From the NCBI GenBank assembly GCA_044433365.1, contig JAWXTR010000004.1, positions 1-55,396 of the forward strand: a DNA stretch of 55,396 bases, in the 5' to 3' direction. The notes under the pieces were generated by a model. The model was not told where the DNA came from, did no database searches, and saw only the letters and a list, made by a program, of their open reading frames with translations. This DNA comes from CAMQVM01 sp044433365. Its GTDB lineage: Bacteria > Bacteroidota > Bacteroidia > Bacteroidales > Rikenellaceae. Of this stretch, positions 26,492 to 36,573 are shown piece by piece. Position numbers and translations under genes: made by a program. Position 1 is the stretch's first letter. Each line of letters opens with the position of its first letter.

Positions 26492-26523
26492 CTTGAAATT
26501 CTAAAAAAAAAATTATACTTTTG
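26492..26523 (+). promoter_or_regulatory. Promoter of the NifU-like/GGGtGRT operon
   Basis: CTTG (26492-26495), a 20-bp spacer and TACTTTTG (26516-26523) fit the Bacteroidota consensus with one mismatch in the -33. The predicted start is about 43 nt before the ATG at 26573. The 26366-26491 stretch upstream holds no gene. Confidence 0.7.
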
Positions 26524-26572
26524 TTGAAAATTTACGCAACAAACAGATTTTTTAAATTTTAAAAAGTAAGTT

Positions 26573-27265
26573 ATGATTTATTCACACGAAGTAGAACACA
26601 TGTGCGTTGTAAAACAAGGTAAATGTCACGGTAGCGCTCCAATTCCTCAAGAAGGTAAATGGGTGAAATCAAAAGAGGTAACAGACATTTCTGGTCTTAC
26701 TCACGGTGTGGGTTGGTGTGCACCGCAACAAGGTGCTTGTAAACTAACTCTAAATGTTAAAGATGGTATTATTCAAGAAGCTCTAGTTGAAACTATTGGC
26801 TGTTCTGGTATGACTCACTCAGCTGCTATGGCATCTGAAATTCTTCCAGGCAAAACTATCCTAGAGGCTCTTAATACTGACCTAGTTTGCGACGCTATCA
26901 ACACAGCAATGAGAGAGCTATTCCTTCAAATCGCTTATGGTCGTACTCAATCTGCTTTCTCTGAAGGCGGTCTTCCAATCGGTGCAGGTCTTGAAGATTT
27001 AGGTAAAGGTCTTAGAAGTCAAGTAGGTACTATGTTTGGTACTTTAGCTAAAGGTCCTAGATACCTAGAGATGGCTGAAGGTTACTGTACTCGTATGGCT
27101 CTTGACGAAGAGGGCGAAGTAATCGGTTATGAGTTTGCTCACTTAGGCAAATTTATGGAAATGGTAGGTAAAGGTATGGATGCTAACGAAGCTCTACAAA
27201 AATCTATCGGTAGCTACGGTAGATTTGCTGAAGCTGCATCTTATATCGATCCTCGTCACAAATAG
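26573..27265 (+). CDS. NifU-like iron-sulfur scaffold protein
   Basis: A 230-residue cytoplasmic protein of the type annotated as iron-sulfur cluster assembly scaffold, always next to a GGGtGRT gene in gut anaerobes. Cys residues lie at HMCVVKQGKCHG, at GWCAPQQGACK and at TIGCSGMTHS, the last resembling the scaffold Cys of the NifU N-terminal fold. The C-terminal ~90 residues (YLEMAEGYCTRMALDEEGEVIGYEF) are outside the NifU core. It lies 28 nt before the partner gene. Highly preferred codons suggest abundant expression. Whether it builds clusters or serves a dedicated enzyme is not known. Confidence 0.8.
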   Translation: MIYSHEVEHMCVVKQGKCHGSAPIPQEGKWVKSKEVTDISGLTHGVGWCAPQQGACKLTLNVKDGIIQEALVETIGCSGMTHSAAMASEILPGKTILEALNTDLVCDAINTAMRELFLQIAYGRTQSAFSEGGLPIGAGLEDLGKGLRSQVGTMFGTLAKGPRYLEMAEGYCTRMALDEEGEVIGYEFAHLGKFMEMVGKGMDANEALQKSIGSYGRFAEAASYIDPRHK

Positions 27266-27293
27266 TAGAAAACACATCTAAAAACAAAACACA

Positions 27294-28292
27294 ATGGCAT
27301 TATTTGAAAGCTACGACCGCCGTATAGGCAAAGTAACAGCCGAATTAAATAAATACGGTATCAAAGATATTGAAGAGGCAAAAGCTATTTGCGAAGGTTT
27401 GGGTATCGATCCTTACACTACTTGTAAAGAGACTCAACCTATTTGCTTCGAAAACGCTGCATGGGCTTACGTTGTAGGTGCAGCTATCGCTATTAAAAAA
27501 GGTTGCACTAATGCTGCTGAGGCTGCTGAAGCTATCGGTATTGGTCTGCAAGCATTTTGTATTCCTGGTTCTGTTGCAGAAGATAGAAAAGTAGGTATCG
27601 GTCACGGTAACCTTGCTGCTATGCTTCTTCGTGACGAAACTAAATGTTTCGCTTTCTTAGCAGGTCACGAATCATTCGCTGCTGCTGAAGGTGCAATCAA
27701 AATCGCTGAAAAAGCTAATAAAGTACGTAAAGAACCTCTACGTGTAATCCTTAACGGTCTTGGTAAAGATGCTGCGATGATTATCTCTCGTATCAACGGT
27801 TTTACTTACGTTCAAACTCAATTCGACTACTACACAGGCGACCTTGAGGTTGTAAGAGAAAAAGCATACTCTACAGGTCTTCGTGCTGCTGTAAAATGTT
27901 ACGGTGCTGACGATGTACGTGAAGGTGTTGCAATCATGCGCTCTGAGGGTGTAGACGTATCAATCACTGGTAACTCTACAAACCCAACTCGTTTCCAACA
28001 CCCTGTTGCAGGTACTTACAAAAAAGAGTGTATCGAAAATGATCGTAAATACTTCTCAGTTGCTTCTGGTGGTGGTACAGGTCGTACTCTTCACCCAGAC
28101 AACATGGCTGCTGGTCCTGCTTCTTATGGTATGACTGACACAATGGGTCGTATGCACGGTGACGCTCAATTTGCTGGTTCTTCTTCAGTTCCTGCTCACG
28201 TTGAGATGATGGGTTTCCTAGGTATGGGTAACAACCCTATGGTAGGTGCTACAGTTGCAATCGCTGTATCTATCGAAGAGGCTTCTAAATAG
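27294..28292 (+). CDS. GGGtGRT protein
   Basis: A 332-residue cytoplasmic protein named after its signature, present here as SGGGTGRTLHP (about 254-264). It is Gly/Ala-rich, with several conserved Cys (CEGLGIDPYTTCKETQPICF near the N terminus) and an AFLAGHESFAAAEGAIKIAEK segment. It is widespread in anaerobic Bacteroidota and Firmicutes, always co-encoded with the NifU-like protein just upstream, which suggests an iron-sulfur enzyme or cofactor carrier of unknown reaction. Codon use indicates strong expression. The transcript ends at a strong terminator 23 nt downstream. Confidence 0.9.
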   Translation: MALFESYDRRIGKVTAELNKYGIKDIEEAKAICEGLGIDPYTTCKETQPICFENAAWAYVVGAAIAIKKGCTNAAEAAEAIGIGLQAFCIPGSVAEDRKVGIGHGNLAAMLLRDETKCFAFLAGHESFAAAEGAIKIAEKANKVRKEPLRVILNGLGKDAAMIISRINGFTYVQTQFDYYTGDLEVVREKAYSTGLRAAVKCYGADDVREGVAIMRSEGVDVSITGNSTNPTRFQHPVAGTYKKECIENDRKYFSVASGGGTGRTLHPDNMAAGPASYGMTDTMGRMHGDAQFAGSSSVPAHVEMMGFLGMGNNPMVGATVAIAVSIEEASK

Positions 28293-28314
28293 TCTTTTTC
28301 AGTAGACCTTATAT

Positions 28315-28358
28315 AAAAAAGGGGTATTTCAGAATAAATTCTGAAATACCCCTTTTTT
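28315..28358 (+). terminator. Strong terminator of the GGGtGRT operon
   Basis: A 19-bp perfect stem (AAAAAAGGGGTATTTCAGA, 28315-28333, with 28340-28358) has a 6-nt loop and ends in TTTTTT. Confidence 0.92.
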
Positions 28359-28535
28359 AATTCGTAATTCGTAATTCATAATGCATAATTCATAATTCGT
28401 ATAGCCCAATCAATAAAACAACGCTCTGTAGAGACGTTAGCGTGCTATATAATTGCAACCAATTTCATAAAAAGCAAAGCATAATTATGCATTATGAATT
28501 GCAAATTATGCATTATGAATTATGAATTATGCATT
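28359..28535. repeat. Family D reiterations plus a divergent palindrome
   Basis: Two blocks of AATTCGT/AATTATGCATTATG reiterations (28359-28402 and about 28488-28535) flank a short GTAGAGACGTTAGCGTGC sequence at 28427-28444, related to but different from the family A palindrome. No gene is seen. Confidence 0.7.
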
Positions 28536-28538
28536 AAA

Positions 28539-28814
28539 TCAAGGAACCGGGTCGTACCCACTACCACCCCACGGATGGCAGCGACTGATTCGGCGGATTG
28601 TAAGATAGGTGCCTTTAAAGAAGCCATGTTTGCGATAGGCTTGAAGGGAATACGCCGAGCAGGTAGGGGTAAATCTACATGAGGGTGGAAATAGCGGAGA
28701 GATAGAGAGCTGGTAAAATCTAATCAGCAGAACTGGCACAAATATTGCTGCTTTTTTCAACCAATTCAGCGATTTTTCGCAACGCTTTGACCATCGACTT
28801 TTCGATTTGTTCAT
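28539..28814 (-). CDS. yidD: Membrane protein insertion efficiency factor YidD
   Basis: A 91-residue protein (ATG at 28814; an ATG at 28838 is the alternative). It helps YidC insert proteins into the inner membrane. It shows the family core RFYQLSISPLFPPSCRFTPT, then CSAYS-x-QAY-x-KHG, and the terminal CHPWGGSGYDPVP, with all three conserved Cys. An amphipathic basic N terminus precedes it. The start lies well inside rnpA in another frame, a common arrangement for this pair in Bacteroidota. Confidence 0.95.
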   Translation of the reverse strand: MNKSKSRWSKRCEKSLNWLKKAAIFVPVLLIRFYQLSISPLFPPSCRFTPTCSAYSLQAYRKHGFFKGTYLTIRRISRCHPWGGSGYDPVP

Positions 28815-29166
28815 AACTCTCCTCTTTTTGTGAAACAAATATAAATGCTAACAATATCTGAGCCTCCGTGCTCTCTGATAAGATGTGGCGATTAAGGCGA
28901 TACGCTTCACGTATTCTACGTTTTATAAGATTTCTCTTTACAGCCGATTTACTGTAACGCTTTCCTACAGAGCACAACACTTTTATGGTAGATTTTGCCG
29001 ATTTAGGGCGATTTACATCCCTTAGACAATCTCCATTCTCTTTTATTATATAACCAATTTTAAAAGGATAAACAAAAAGAGATTCACCCCTAAATAGGAG
29101 TGAAATCTCTTTTACATTACATACCTTTTCACTCTTTGGAAACTTATATGAACACGAATTTTCCAT
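28720..29166 (-). CDS. rnpA: Ribonuclease P protein component
   Basis: A 148-residue basic protein that binds the RNase P RNA and aids 5' maturation of tRNA. The family signature KRNLIKRRIREAYRL (about 79-93) is intact, preceded by KVLCSVGKRYSKSAV. The N terminus contains FPKSEKVCNVKEISLLF, the usual beta-strand entry. It is transcribed with hemD and DUF4271 upstream and yidD overlapping downstream. rpmH, its partner in many bacteria, is not in the window. Confidence 0.95.
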   Translation of the reverse strand: MENSCSYKFPKSEKVCNVKEISLLFRGESLFVYPFKIGYIIKENGDCLRDVNRPKSAKSTIKVLCSVGKRYSKSAVKRNLIKRRIREAYRLNRHILSESTEAQILLAFIFVSQKEESYEQIEKSMVKALRKIAELVEKSSNICASSAD

Positions 29167-29204
29167 CGTTCTAAGGTTTTATTTTTGTCAAGAACACAAA
29201 AAAG

Positions 29205-30233
29205 CTATGCTAACGAACTTTCGCCCTTTTTCTCACTTTTTGAAGTACACTTCGAAATAGGTTTTACAGCGGTTTTGCTGCATTTTTTTGTTGTTGAAGC
29301 AGTTGTGCTTTTCTTTGTAGTCGACGAGCAGCTAGTTTTACGAGTACGTGTAGATTTACTTTTTGCTTTCGAAATAATTTGCTCGTTATGTAGAAGTTCC
29401 TCTTTGATTGCATCAGCAATATATTTTTTGTCAACCTGCTCACCCTTTGCAGTTGTGGTGATATAGTAATCTAAAGCTGTAATCATTGATGGAAATGTTT
29501 TGGTAGATGCCATTACACTCACCTCTATTCCTAATTGCGAAGCTATTAAAGTTGTTGTTGTACCAAAAGTTGCAATTTTTGCTACGCCCTCGCTTTTTCC
29601 ATCCTCTTTAGGGAACGACTCATGAAACGATTGTACATCAGAAAGGGAGTAGAAAACAGCTATATCATACTTTGAAATATCAACTTTACCTGTTAAATCT
29701 TCGCTTACCGTGTGCGAAAGCACCATTTTAGTATATTTGATTTTGGTTTTTTCGAGAGCTTTAGTCATCTCTGGTTTGTGAGGCTCAGAGACACCTAAAA
29801 GAAACTTCTCCTCTTTATGCTTTACGACAATATCCATTAAATCAGAGAAACTACCTTTGCCGAAGAAAATTTTGCGTTTACGATATACAATATATTTTTG
29901 TAAGTATAGGGCAATAGCCTCAGTAGTACAAAAATATTTCATTTCGTCGGGAATTACGACTCTATTTTCCTCACAAATCTTGAAGAAGGTATCGACATTT
30001 CCACGACTTGTAAAAATTATCGCACTATGTGACAAAACGTCGATTCTTTGAGAACGAAAATTTTTAGCTGTTTCAGCCTCTATTCTAATAAAAGGCATAA
30101 AATCGATTTCAACTCCGTACTTTTGAATTAGCTCATTAAATGGCGATTTCTCTATTGATGCTGGGGCAGGTTGCGACACCAAGATACTTTTAACTTTCAA
30201 AACCTTATTTTTAACAAAATTACTAAATTTCAC
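29205..30233 (-). CDS. hemD: Uroporphyrinogen-III synthase with basic C-terminal extension
   Basis: A 342-residue protein. The first ~260 residues are the HemD fold of Bacteroidota: LVSQPAPASIEKSPF, an FMPFIRIEAETAKNFRSQ segment, IIFTSRGNVDTFF, YRKRKIFFG and FGTTTTLIASQLGI. HemD closes hydroxymethylbilane with inversion of ring D. Residues ~270-342 form an unusual Lys/Ser/Thr-rich tail (KAKSKSTRTRKTS, TTKKSTTASTTKK) with no counterpart in the core enzyme; it resembles histone-like low-complexity tails. It is third from the end in the operon with DUF4271, rnpA and yidD. No other haem genes are near. Confidence 0.9.
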   Translation of the reverse strand: MKFSNFVKNKVLKVKSILVSQPAPASIEKSPFNELIQKYGVEIDFMPFIRIEAETAKNFRSQRIDVLSHSAIIFTSRGNVDTFFKICEENRVVIPDEMKYFCTTEAIALYLQKYIVYRKRKIFFGKGSFSDLMDIVVKHKEEKFLLGVSEPHKPEMTKALEKTKIKYTKMVLSHTVSEDLTGKVDISKYDIAVFYSLSDVQSFHESFPKEDGKSEGVAKIATFGTTTTLIASQLGIEVSVMASTKTFPSMITALDYYITTTAKGEQVDKKYIADAIKEELLHNEQIISKAKSKSTRTRKTSCSSTTKKSTTASTTKKCSKTAVKPISKCTSKSEKKGESSLA

Positions 30234-30242
30234 CCTTTTGCA

Positions 30243-31097
30243 CTACATAAATTTCTTTTGTAAAAAAATCAAAATAGTTGCAATTGGAATGATTTCTGCG
30301 CTGCAAAGATACAAAATGTATTCCAAAAATGAAATTTTTTGTTTAAAGAAAAAACTCGCTGTATAGAACAAATAGCCCAAAATTGAGGCTATTGCTATAG
30401 AAACTAATAGATATAAAAATATAATATTTTGGTTTTCAACAAAATATAAAGACGAAAGCGAAAAAGGGGTTAAAATTATAGAAATTGAAGAAAAATAGGA
30501 TTTACTCAAGATATTTAAACTTTCTAACACATTTCTACCACTTGTTATATACTCTATAGATCTATTTAGCACCCATCTAACTAAAACTGAAACCAAAATT
30601 ATAAGTAAAGTTGCAACAAATAAAAACACTTTTTCAATCTTTACATCAAAAATTGAGGGTAAAATGTTAGATATAAGATATGAAAATGAGACAATAAATA
30701 GAGACTGCCCTATATTTACAAATTTCACCCCATTTACATCCATTAACTCATAAAGTCGTTCTATAGTATTTTTGCTTTTAAAGGTGGAGATAATAAGCAT
30801 AAATTGCTTTTTGAAGAGCGACAAGACTATTGAGTAAAAAATAACAATTATGGTTATTAAAGCAAAATCGCACGACTCATAAAGATATTGATTATCGCTA
30901 AATTTTGCACCAAAAATAGCAATATTATCACGACTCTCAATAGTAGGGTAATTTGGTGTATCAACACAGACCAACCTTGCACCACTACCTACCACATCTT
31001 CAATATTTTCTTTAAATTTTATTATAGGGTGCAGATGCAGCTCGGTTGTATCGAGATGCTCTAAGAGTCTATTTTGTTGTTCTGTATATTGTGACAT
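30243..31097 (-). CDS. DUF4271 integral membrane protein
   Basis: 284 residues from the ATG at 31097 (MSQYTEQQNR); an earlier in-frame ATG overlaps the promoter. About five to six hydrophobic helices follow residue 85 (ALITIIVIFYSIVLSLF; SLFIVSFSYLISNILPSIF; VFLFVATLLIILVSVLV; FLYLLVSIAIASILGYLFY; YLCSAEIIPIATILIFL). The DUF4271 family lies immediately upstream of hemD throughout Bacteroidota; its function is unknown. The stop is 9 nt before the hemD start, so the two are co-transcribed. Confidence 0.85.
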   Translation of the reverse strand: MSQYTEQQNRLLEHLDTTELHLHPIIKFKENIEDVVGSGARLVCVDTPNYPTIESRDNIAIFGAKFSDNQYLYESCDFALITIIVIFYSIVLSLFKKQFMLIISTFKSKNTIERLYELMDVNGVKFVNIGQSLFIVSFSYLISNILPSIFDVKIEKVFLFVATLLIILVSVLVRWVLNRSIEYITSGRNVLESLNILSKSYFSSISIILTPFSLSSLYFVENQNIIFLYLLVSIAIASILGYLFYTASFFFKQKISFLEYILYLCSAEIIPIATILIFLQKKFM

Positions 31098-31115
31098 ATT
31101 TTTGTAAACTTTTGC

Positions 31116-31123
31116 CAAAGGTA
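31116..31123 (-). promoter_or_regulatory. Promoter -7 box of the DUF4271-hemD-rnpA-yidD operon
   Basis: The minus-strand TACCTTTG (complement of 31116-31123) matches TAnnTTTG. It would start transcription close to the ATG at 31097, giving a very short leader. No TTTG -33 is obvious. Confidence 0.6.
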
Positions 31124-31242
31124 ACAAAAAAAGTAGAAAAATTTATTTACCCCCAATCTAAAAATACAATTTAAAGTGTAAAATTACCAAAACTAACCTC
31201 TAAACTCACATCAAATAGCTGAAAATTGGTATTGGGAACTTC

Positions 31243-31409
31243 TAAGTAGTGTAAAACAATTATTGCCATATTCTTAATAGCACTCTTGGAGCGATATTTT
31301 TCACTATTAAATCTCAATATAGAACCACTATATTTTCGATTCAATAGCAAAAAATCTCATCTCCAATAGCACTTTTAAAAATACACCAATAATTATTTTA
31401 CCCTACTTA
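31243..31409 (-). mobile_element. Family B MITE, full copy, inverted
   Basis: A 163-bp element flanked by TA on each side, with ends AGTAGTGTAAAA and TTTTACCCTACT. The first and last ~48 bp are imperfect inverted repeats meeting at CTCTTGGAG/CTCCAATAG. It has no coding capacity. It lies in the 31098-31507 gap between DUF4271 and the sulfatase operon. The rest of that gap holds family C-like ends GGGAACTTC (31234-31242) and GGGGAGTTCCC (about 31440-31450). Confidence 0.85.
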
Positions 31410-31507
31410 AAATCTGGCTTTTGGAGCTTTTCCATTTTAAGGGGAGTTCCCTTTAGTGAAATATTTTCCTTAGCACGCAAATCTTCAAAGCGTTGCGTGC
31501 TATATAT

Positions 31508-33063
31508 CTACTGTCGAATATCAATGCTACGTCCAGAGTCACGATAGTTATCTAAAAGACGTTGTAGCTCGGCTACTATTTCAGGTTTTTTCTCTGATAA
31601 ATCATTCTTTTCTAGTCTATCCTTTTTTAGATTAAATAGAAGTGTCGATTTTTCATCTTTGGTATACTCTTTATATCCATATTTTTCGTTATACCACTCT
31701 TTGTCTTTAAGAAAACCTTCGCTATTGATAAAGGTGGTACCAGTATGGCTCTCAATCATCACATAGTCGCCTTTACGGATGGCAAAAGTGTTGTTTGGAG
31801 CTTGAAAAACTGTCGCTTCACGAATAGGTTTTTTGCTCTTTCTTCCCTCTAATATTGGCAGAAGCGAATAGCTATCTACTGCTGCATCATTCGGAAGATT
31901 ATAGTCTAGGATTGAAGCGAAAGTTTGCATAAAATCTACTTGGCTAACCACCTCATCGCTAACCTGTCCACCTTTTACCACGCCATCCCATCTAACAATA
32001 AATGGAATGCGGTGTCCACCCTCCCAAGTGTCACGTTTTACACCTTGCAGTGATTCTGTGCTGTTATGGTCAAATCGTTGCATACGCTCGTAGGCATAGT
32101 TTTCGGCTCCGTTATCGGCTGAAAATATGATTATTGTGTTCTCAGCAATACCTTTCTCTTCGAGAGCTGCTACAATTCGCCCTACAATATCGTCACACTG
32201 CACCACAAAATCACCAAAATAGCCAGCTTTTGACTTTCCATGAAACTCAGTGTTTGGGATAATAGGTGCATGAGGAGCATTTAGAGCGCAATATAGAAAA
32301 AATGGCTCGTCTTTATCTTGAGCCTTTATAATTTCGATAGACTTGTTTGCAATTGTTGGTAAAACCTCGTTAGGGTCCCAATTTCGAGCCGCTGGACCTG
32401 GTCGGAATTTGCCGCCACCCTCTAATGGTTTAAAATCTAACTCTGCTACACTAAACGATGGAGCTTCGACAACTCTCTGATTTTCAATCCAGCAGTAGGG
32501 AGGAAAGTTAATTGTACCATCGCCATAGTAGTAGTCAAAACCGCCTCTATCGGTTGGTCCACCTAAAAATAGCTTACTCCAATCAAAATCTTCAACCTTT
32601 AGGTTTGGATTTTTCTTGGTTTTATCGAATGTTGCAGCAGCTTTATCGGTTAGCACACTACTCCAATCCCAACCTAAATGCCATTTGCCCACCATAGCGG
32701 TGTAGTAGCCATTATCTTTTAGCATTTTTGCCATGGTCATCTCATCTTCATACACCTCACAATCGCCAAAACCGCCTACAACATTTGTCATGCGTCGCCA
32801 ATTGTAGTTGCCTGTAAGTAGAGCGTAGCGACTAGGCGAGCTAACTGCCGAAGAGCTATGCCCATCGGTAAAGCGAATGCCTTGGTTTGCTAATTTGTCG
32901 AGATTTGGGGTAATTATCTTCGAATCTGGATTTTGACACGACATATCGCCATAGCCCATATCATCGGCATAGATTATTACTATATTTGGTTTTTGTCTCT
33001 CTTTTGCATTTGCAGCTATTGTAGAAACAGCTAAAACAGAGAGGATTAAAACACTATTTCTCA

Positions 33064-33067
<4 letters not shown>
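31508..33067 (-). CDS. Secreted sulfatase 1 (S1 family, Ser-type)
   Basis: A 519-residue alkaline-phosphatase-superfamily sulfatase with a Sec signal ending around A-N-A-K. The modification motif S76-S-P-S-R80 carries Ser where many sulfatases carry Cys; conversion to formylglycine needs a radical-SAM anaerobic maturase, not encoded here. Metal ligands D35-D36 lie in YADDMGYGD and a further site in FSADNGAENYAYER. The length is usual. It hydrolyses sulfate esters, probably of host glycans; the exact sugar is not predictable. The start overlaps the stop of the next sulfatase gene (ATGA). It is last in a five-gene sulfatase operon. Confidence 0.92.
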
Positions 33068-34888
<1,821 letters not shown>

Positions 34889-34890
<2 letters not shown>

Positions 34891-34940
34891 AAATTTATAA
34901 TTTATAATTCATAATTACGCATTACGCATTACGAATTGTA
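34889..34940 (-). repeat. Family D reiteration between sulfatases 2 and 3
   Basis: AATTTATAATTCATAATTACGCATTACG units fill the 50-bp gap upstream of sulfatase 2. Confidence 0.7.
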
Positions 34941-36569
34941 TTAAAGTCTATGTTTGACAACCTCATCATAATCGTAAGGGTCGCCATCATATTTCATTTG
35001 ATTTTTTACAGTAGTCTCGTAGCTTTTCCAAAAAATATCTGAAATTTTAGCTTTGCGACTCTCCCAATCCAATCCACGAGTTAGAATTGTGGTAAACGAA
35101 GAGTAGTCGTTAGTTTTCGTTCCGTTTTTTCGCCACTCATTAAGCCGTGCATCGTATAGTTTGCGCATTTTTTTAAGAGTCGGCTCTTGACCAATATTTT
35201 TGCTAAGATTATTTAACTCTAAAGGGTCAGCTGTAAGGTCGAAAAGCTCTTCGGTAGAGTTCATGCCGTCGTTAAAACACCAATAGATATATTTCATCTT
35301 ATCTTTTACGATAGAGAGCGAAAAACAACCTGGCGAACCCCATACGTTAATAAGCGAAATATCGTCATGAACCTTTGCATCGGGGTTTTCAACCGCTTTT
35401 TTTAGAGATATGCCATCCATATTTTTAGGAACTTTAACTTCGGCATAATCCAAAATAGTAGGGGCTATATCTATATTTGCAGATAGTCCATCTACTCTTT
35501 TCCCGTTGTTTGCGCTCTGACGTGGATCGACAATAATCATCGGAATTGAGCTATTAGAGTCGTAAGCCAACACCTTTCCGCCCATGCGGTGCTCTCCAAG
35601 AGAGAAACCGTTGTCGGCGGTAAATATTACAACTGTATTTTTATCGAGACCTGTCTCTTTTAGCTTCTCCATAATCATACCCACTGCATAATCTACACCA
35701 TGTACTTGGGTGTGGTAAAGTTTTACGTTTTTGTCGTAATCGCTAAACATCACACCACCATAATAGGTTAAAAATTGTCGTCCAAGCTTTGCCTGCATAG
35801 GAAGTAGAGAATCGGCATCTTTTGCAGATGGTGGAGGTGTAAACTCTGTATCGGCATATACATCCTCAAACATCTTATCGACTATACGAGGTGCGTGTGG
35901 AGCCTTAAACGAGATGGATAGGCAGAAAGGTTTGCCTGTTTGAGTAGCTTCGTCGATAAAATCGGCTGCAAATGCACCATAGGAGCGAGAAGAGTGAGGG
36001 TATTTGTCGGCATATTCGGCCATATATTTATTATTGGCAGTGACGTATTCACTTTGACCTACACCGCCACCCCATTTGTCGAATTTGTCGACTGGTAAGC
36101 GGTCGTAACTATGATGATTTTCTTTGCCATCTTCATTTACTGCAAAACCAAATTTTCCAGCAAAGCCAGTGTAATACCCCTCGTTACGAAGCAACATAGG
36201 GTATGAATTTTCAAATTTATCTGGAGATAAACATCCGTGCATAAAGTTACAGCCTGTTTTGTATTCATACATCCCTGTCATCACTATCGCACGACTTGCC
36301 ATACTGATAGATGTAGTGGCGTAGTGGTTCATAAATGTAACGCCACCCTCAATCATCTTATCGAGATTTGGAGTTTTGATTTTTTTATCGCCCGAAAGAG
36401 CAGATATTGACTCTATGCTCTGGTCGTCAGTCATCAAAAATATGATATTTGGGCGAGAATCGCTCTCTTTGCCGCTATCACTATTGTCAGCAGCATTTAT
36501 AGTTTTAGCTGAAAATGTCGCCGTTATGCCACAAATTAGTGGAATTGAGTATTTTTTATCTATTTTCAT
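34941..36569 (-). CDS. Secreted sulfatase 3 (S1 family, Ser-type, SMASR motif)
   Basis: A 542-residue sulfatase with signal peptide (cleavage near A-A, about 27). The modification motif S89-M-A-S-R93 has Ala in place of the usual Pro, an allowed variant. The D48-D49 ligand pair is in LMTDDQSIES, and a second site is FTADNGFSLGEHRMGG. It belongs to the subgroup with GEH near the second metal site, shared with heparan- and glucosamine-type sulfatases, but specificity is not assigned. It lies 4 nt from sulfatase 4 in the same operon. Confidence 0.9.
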   Translation of the reverse strand: MKIDKKYSIPLICGITATFSAKTINAADNSDSGKESDSRPNIIFLMTDDQSIESISALSGDKKIKTPNLDKMIEGGVTFMNHYATTSISMASRAIVMTGMYEYKTGCNFMHGCLSPDKFENSYPMLLRNEGYYTGFAGKFGFAVNEDGKENHHSYDRLPVDKFDKWGGGVGQSEYVTANNKYMAEYADKYPHSSRSYGAFAADFIDEATQTGKPFCLSISFKAPHAPRIVDKMFEDVYADTEFTPPPSAKDADSLLPMQAKLGRQFLTYYGGVMFSDYDKNVKLYHTQVHGVDYAVGMIMEKLKETGLDKNTVVIFTADNGFSLGEHRMGGKVLAYDSNSSIPMIIVDPRQSANNGKRVDGLSANIDIAPTILDYAEVKVPKNMDGISLKKAVENPDAKVHDDISLINVWGSPGCFSLSIVKDKMKYIYWCFNDGMNSTEELFDLTADPLELNNLSKNIGQEPTLKKMRKLYDARLNEWRKNGTKTNDYSSFTTILTRGLDWESRKAKISDIFWKSYETTVKNQMKYDGDPYDYDEVVKHRL

Positions 36570-36573
36570 AATA

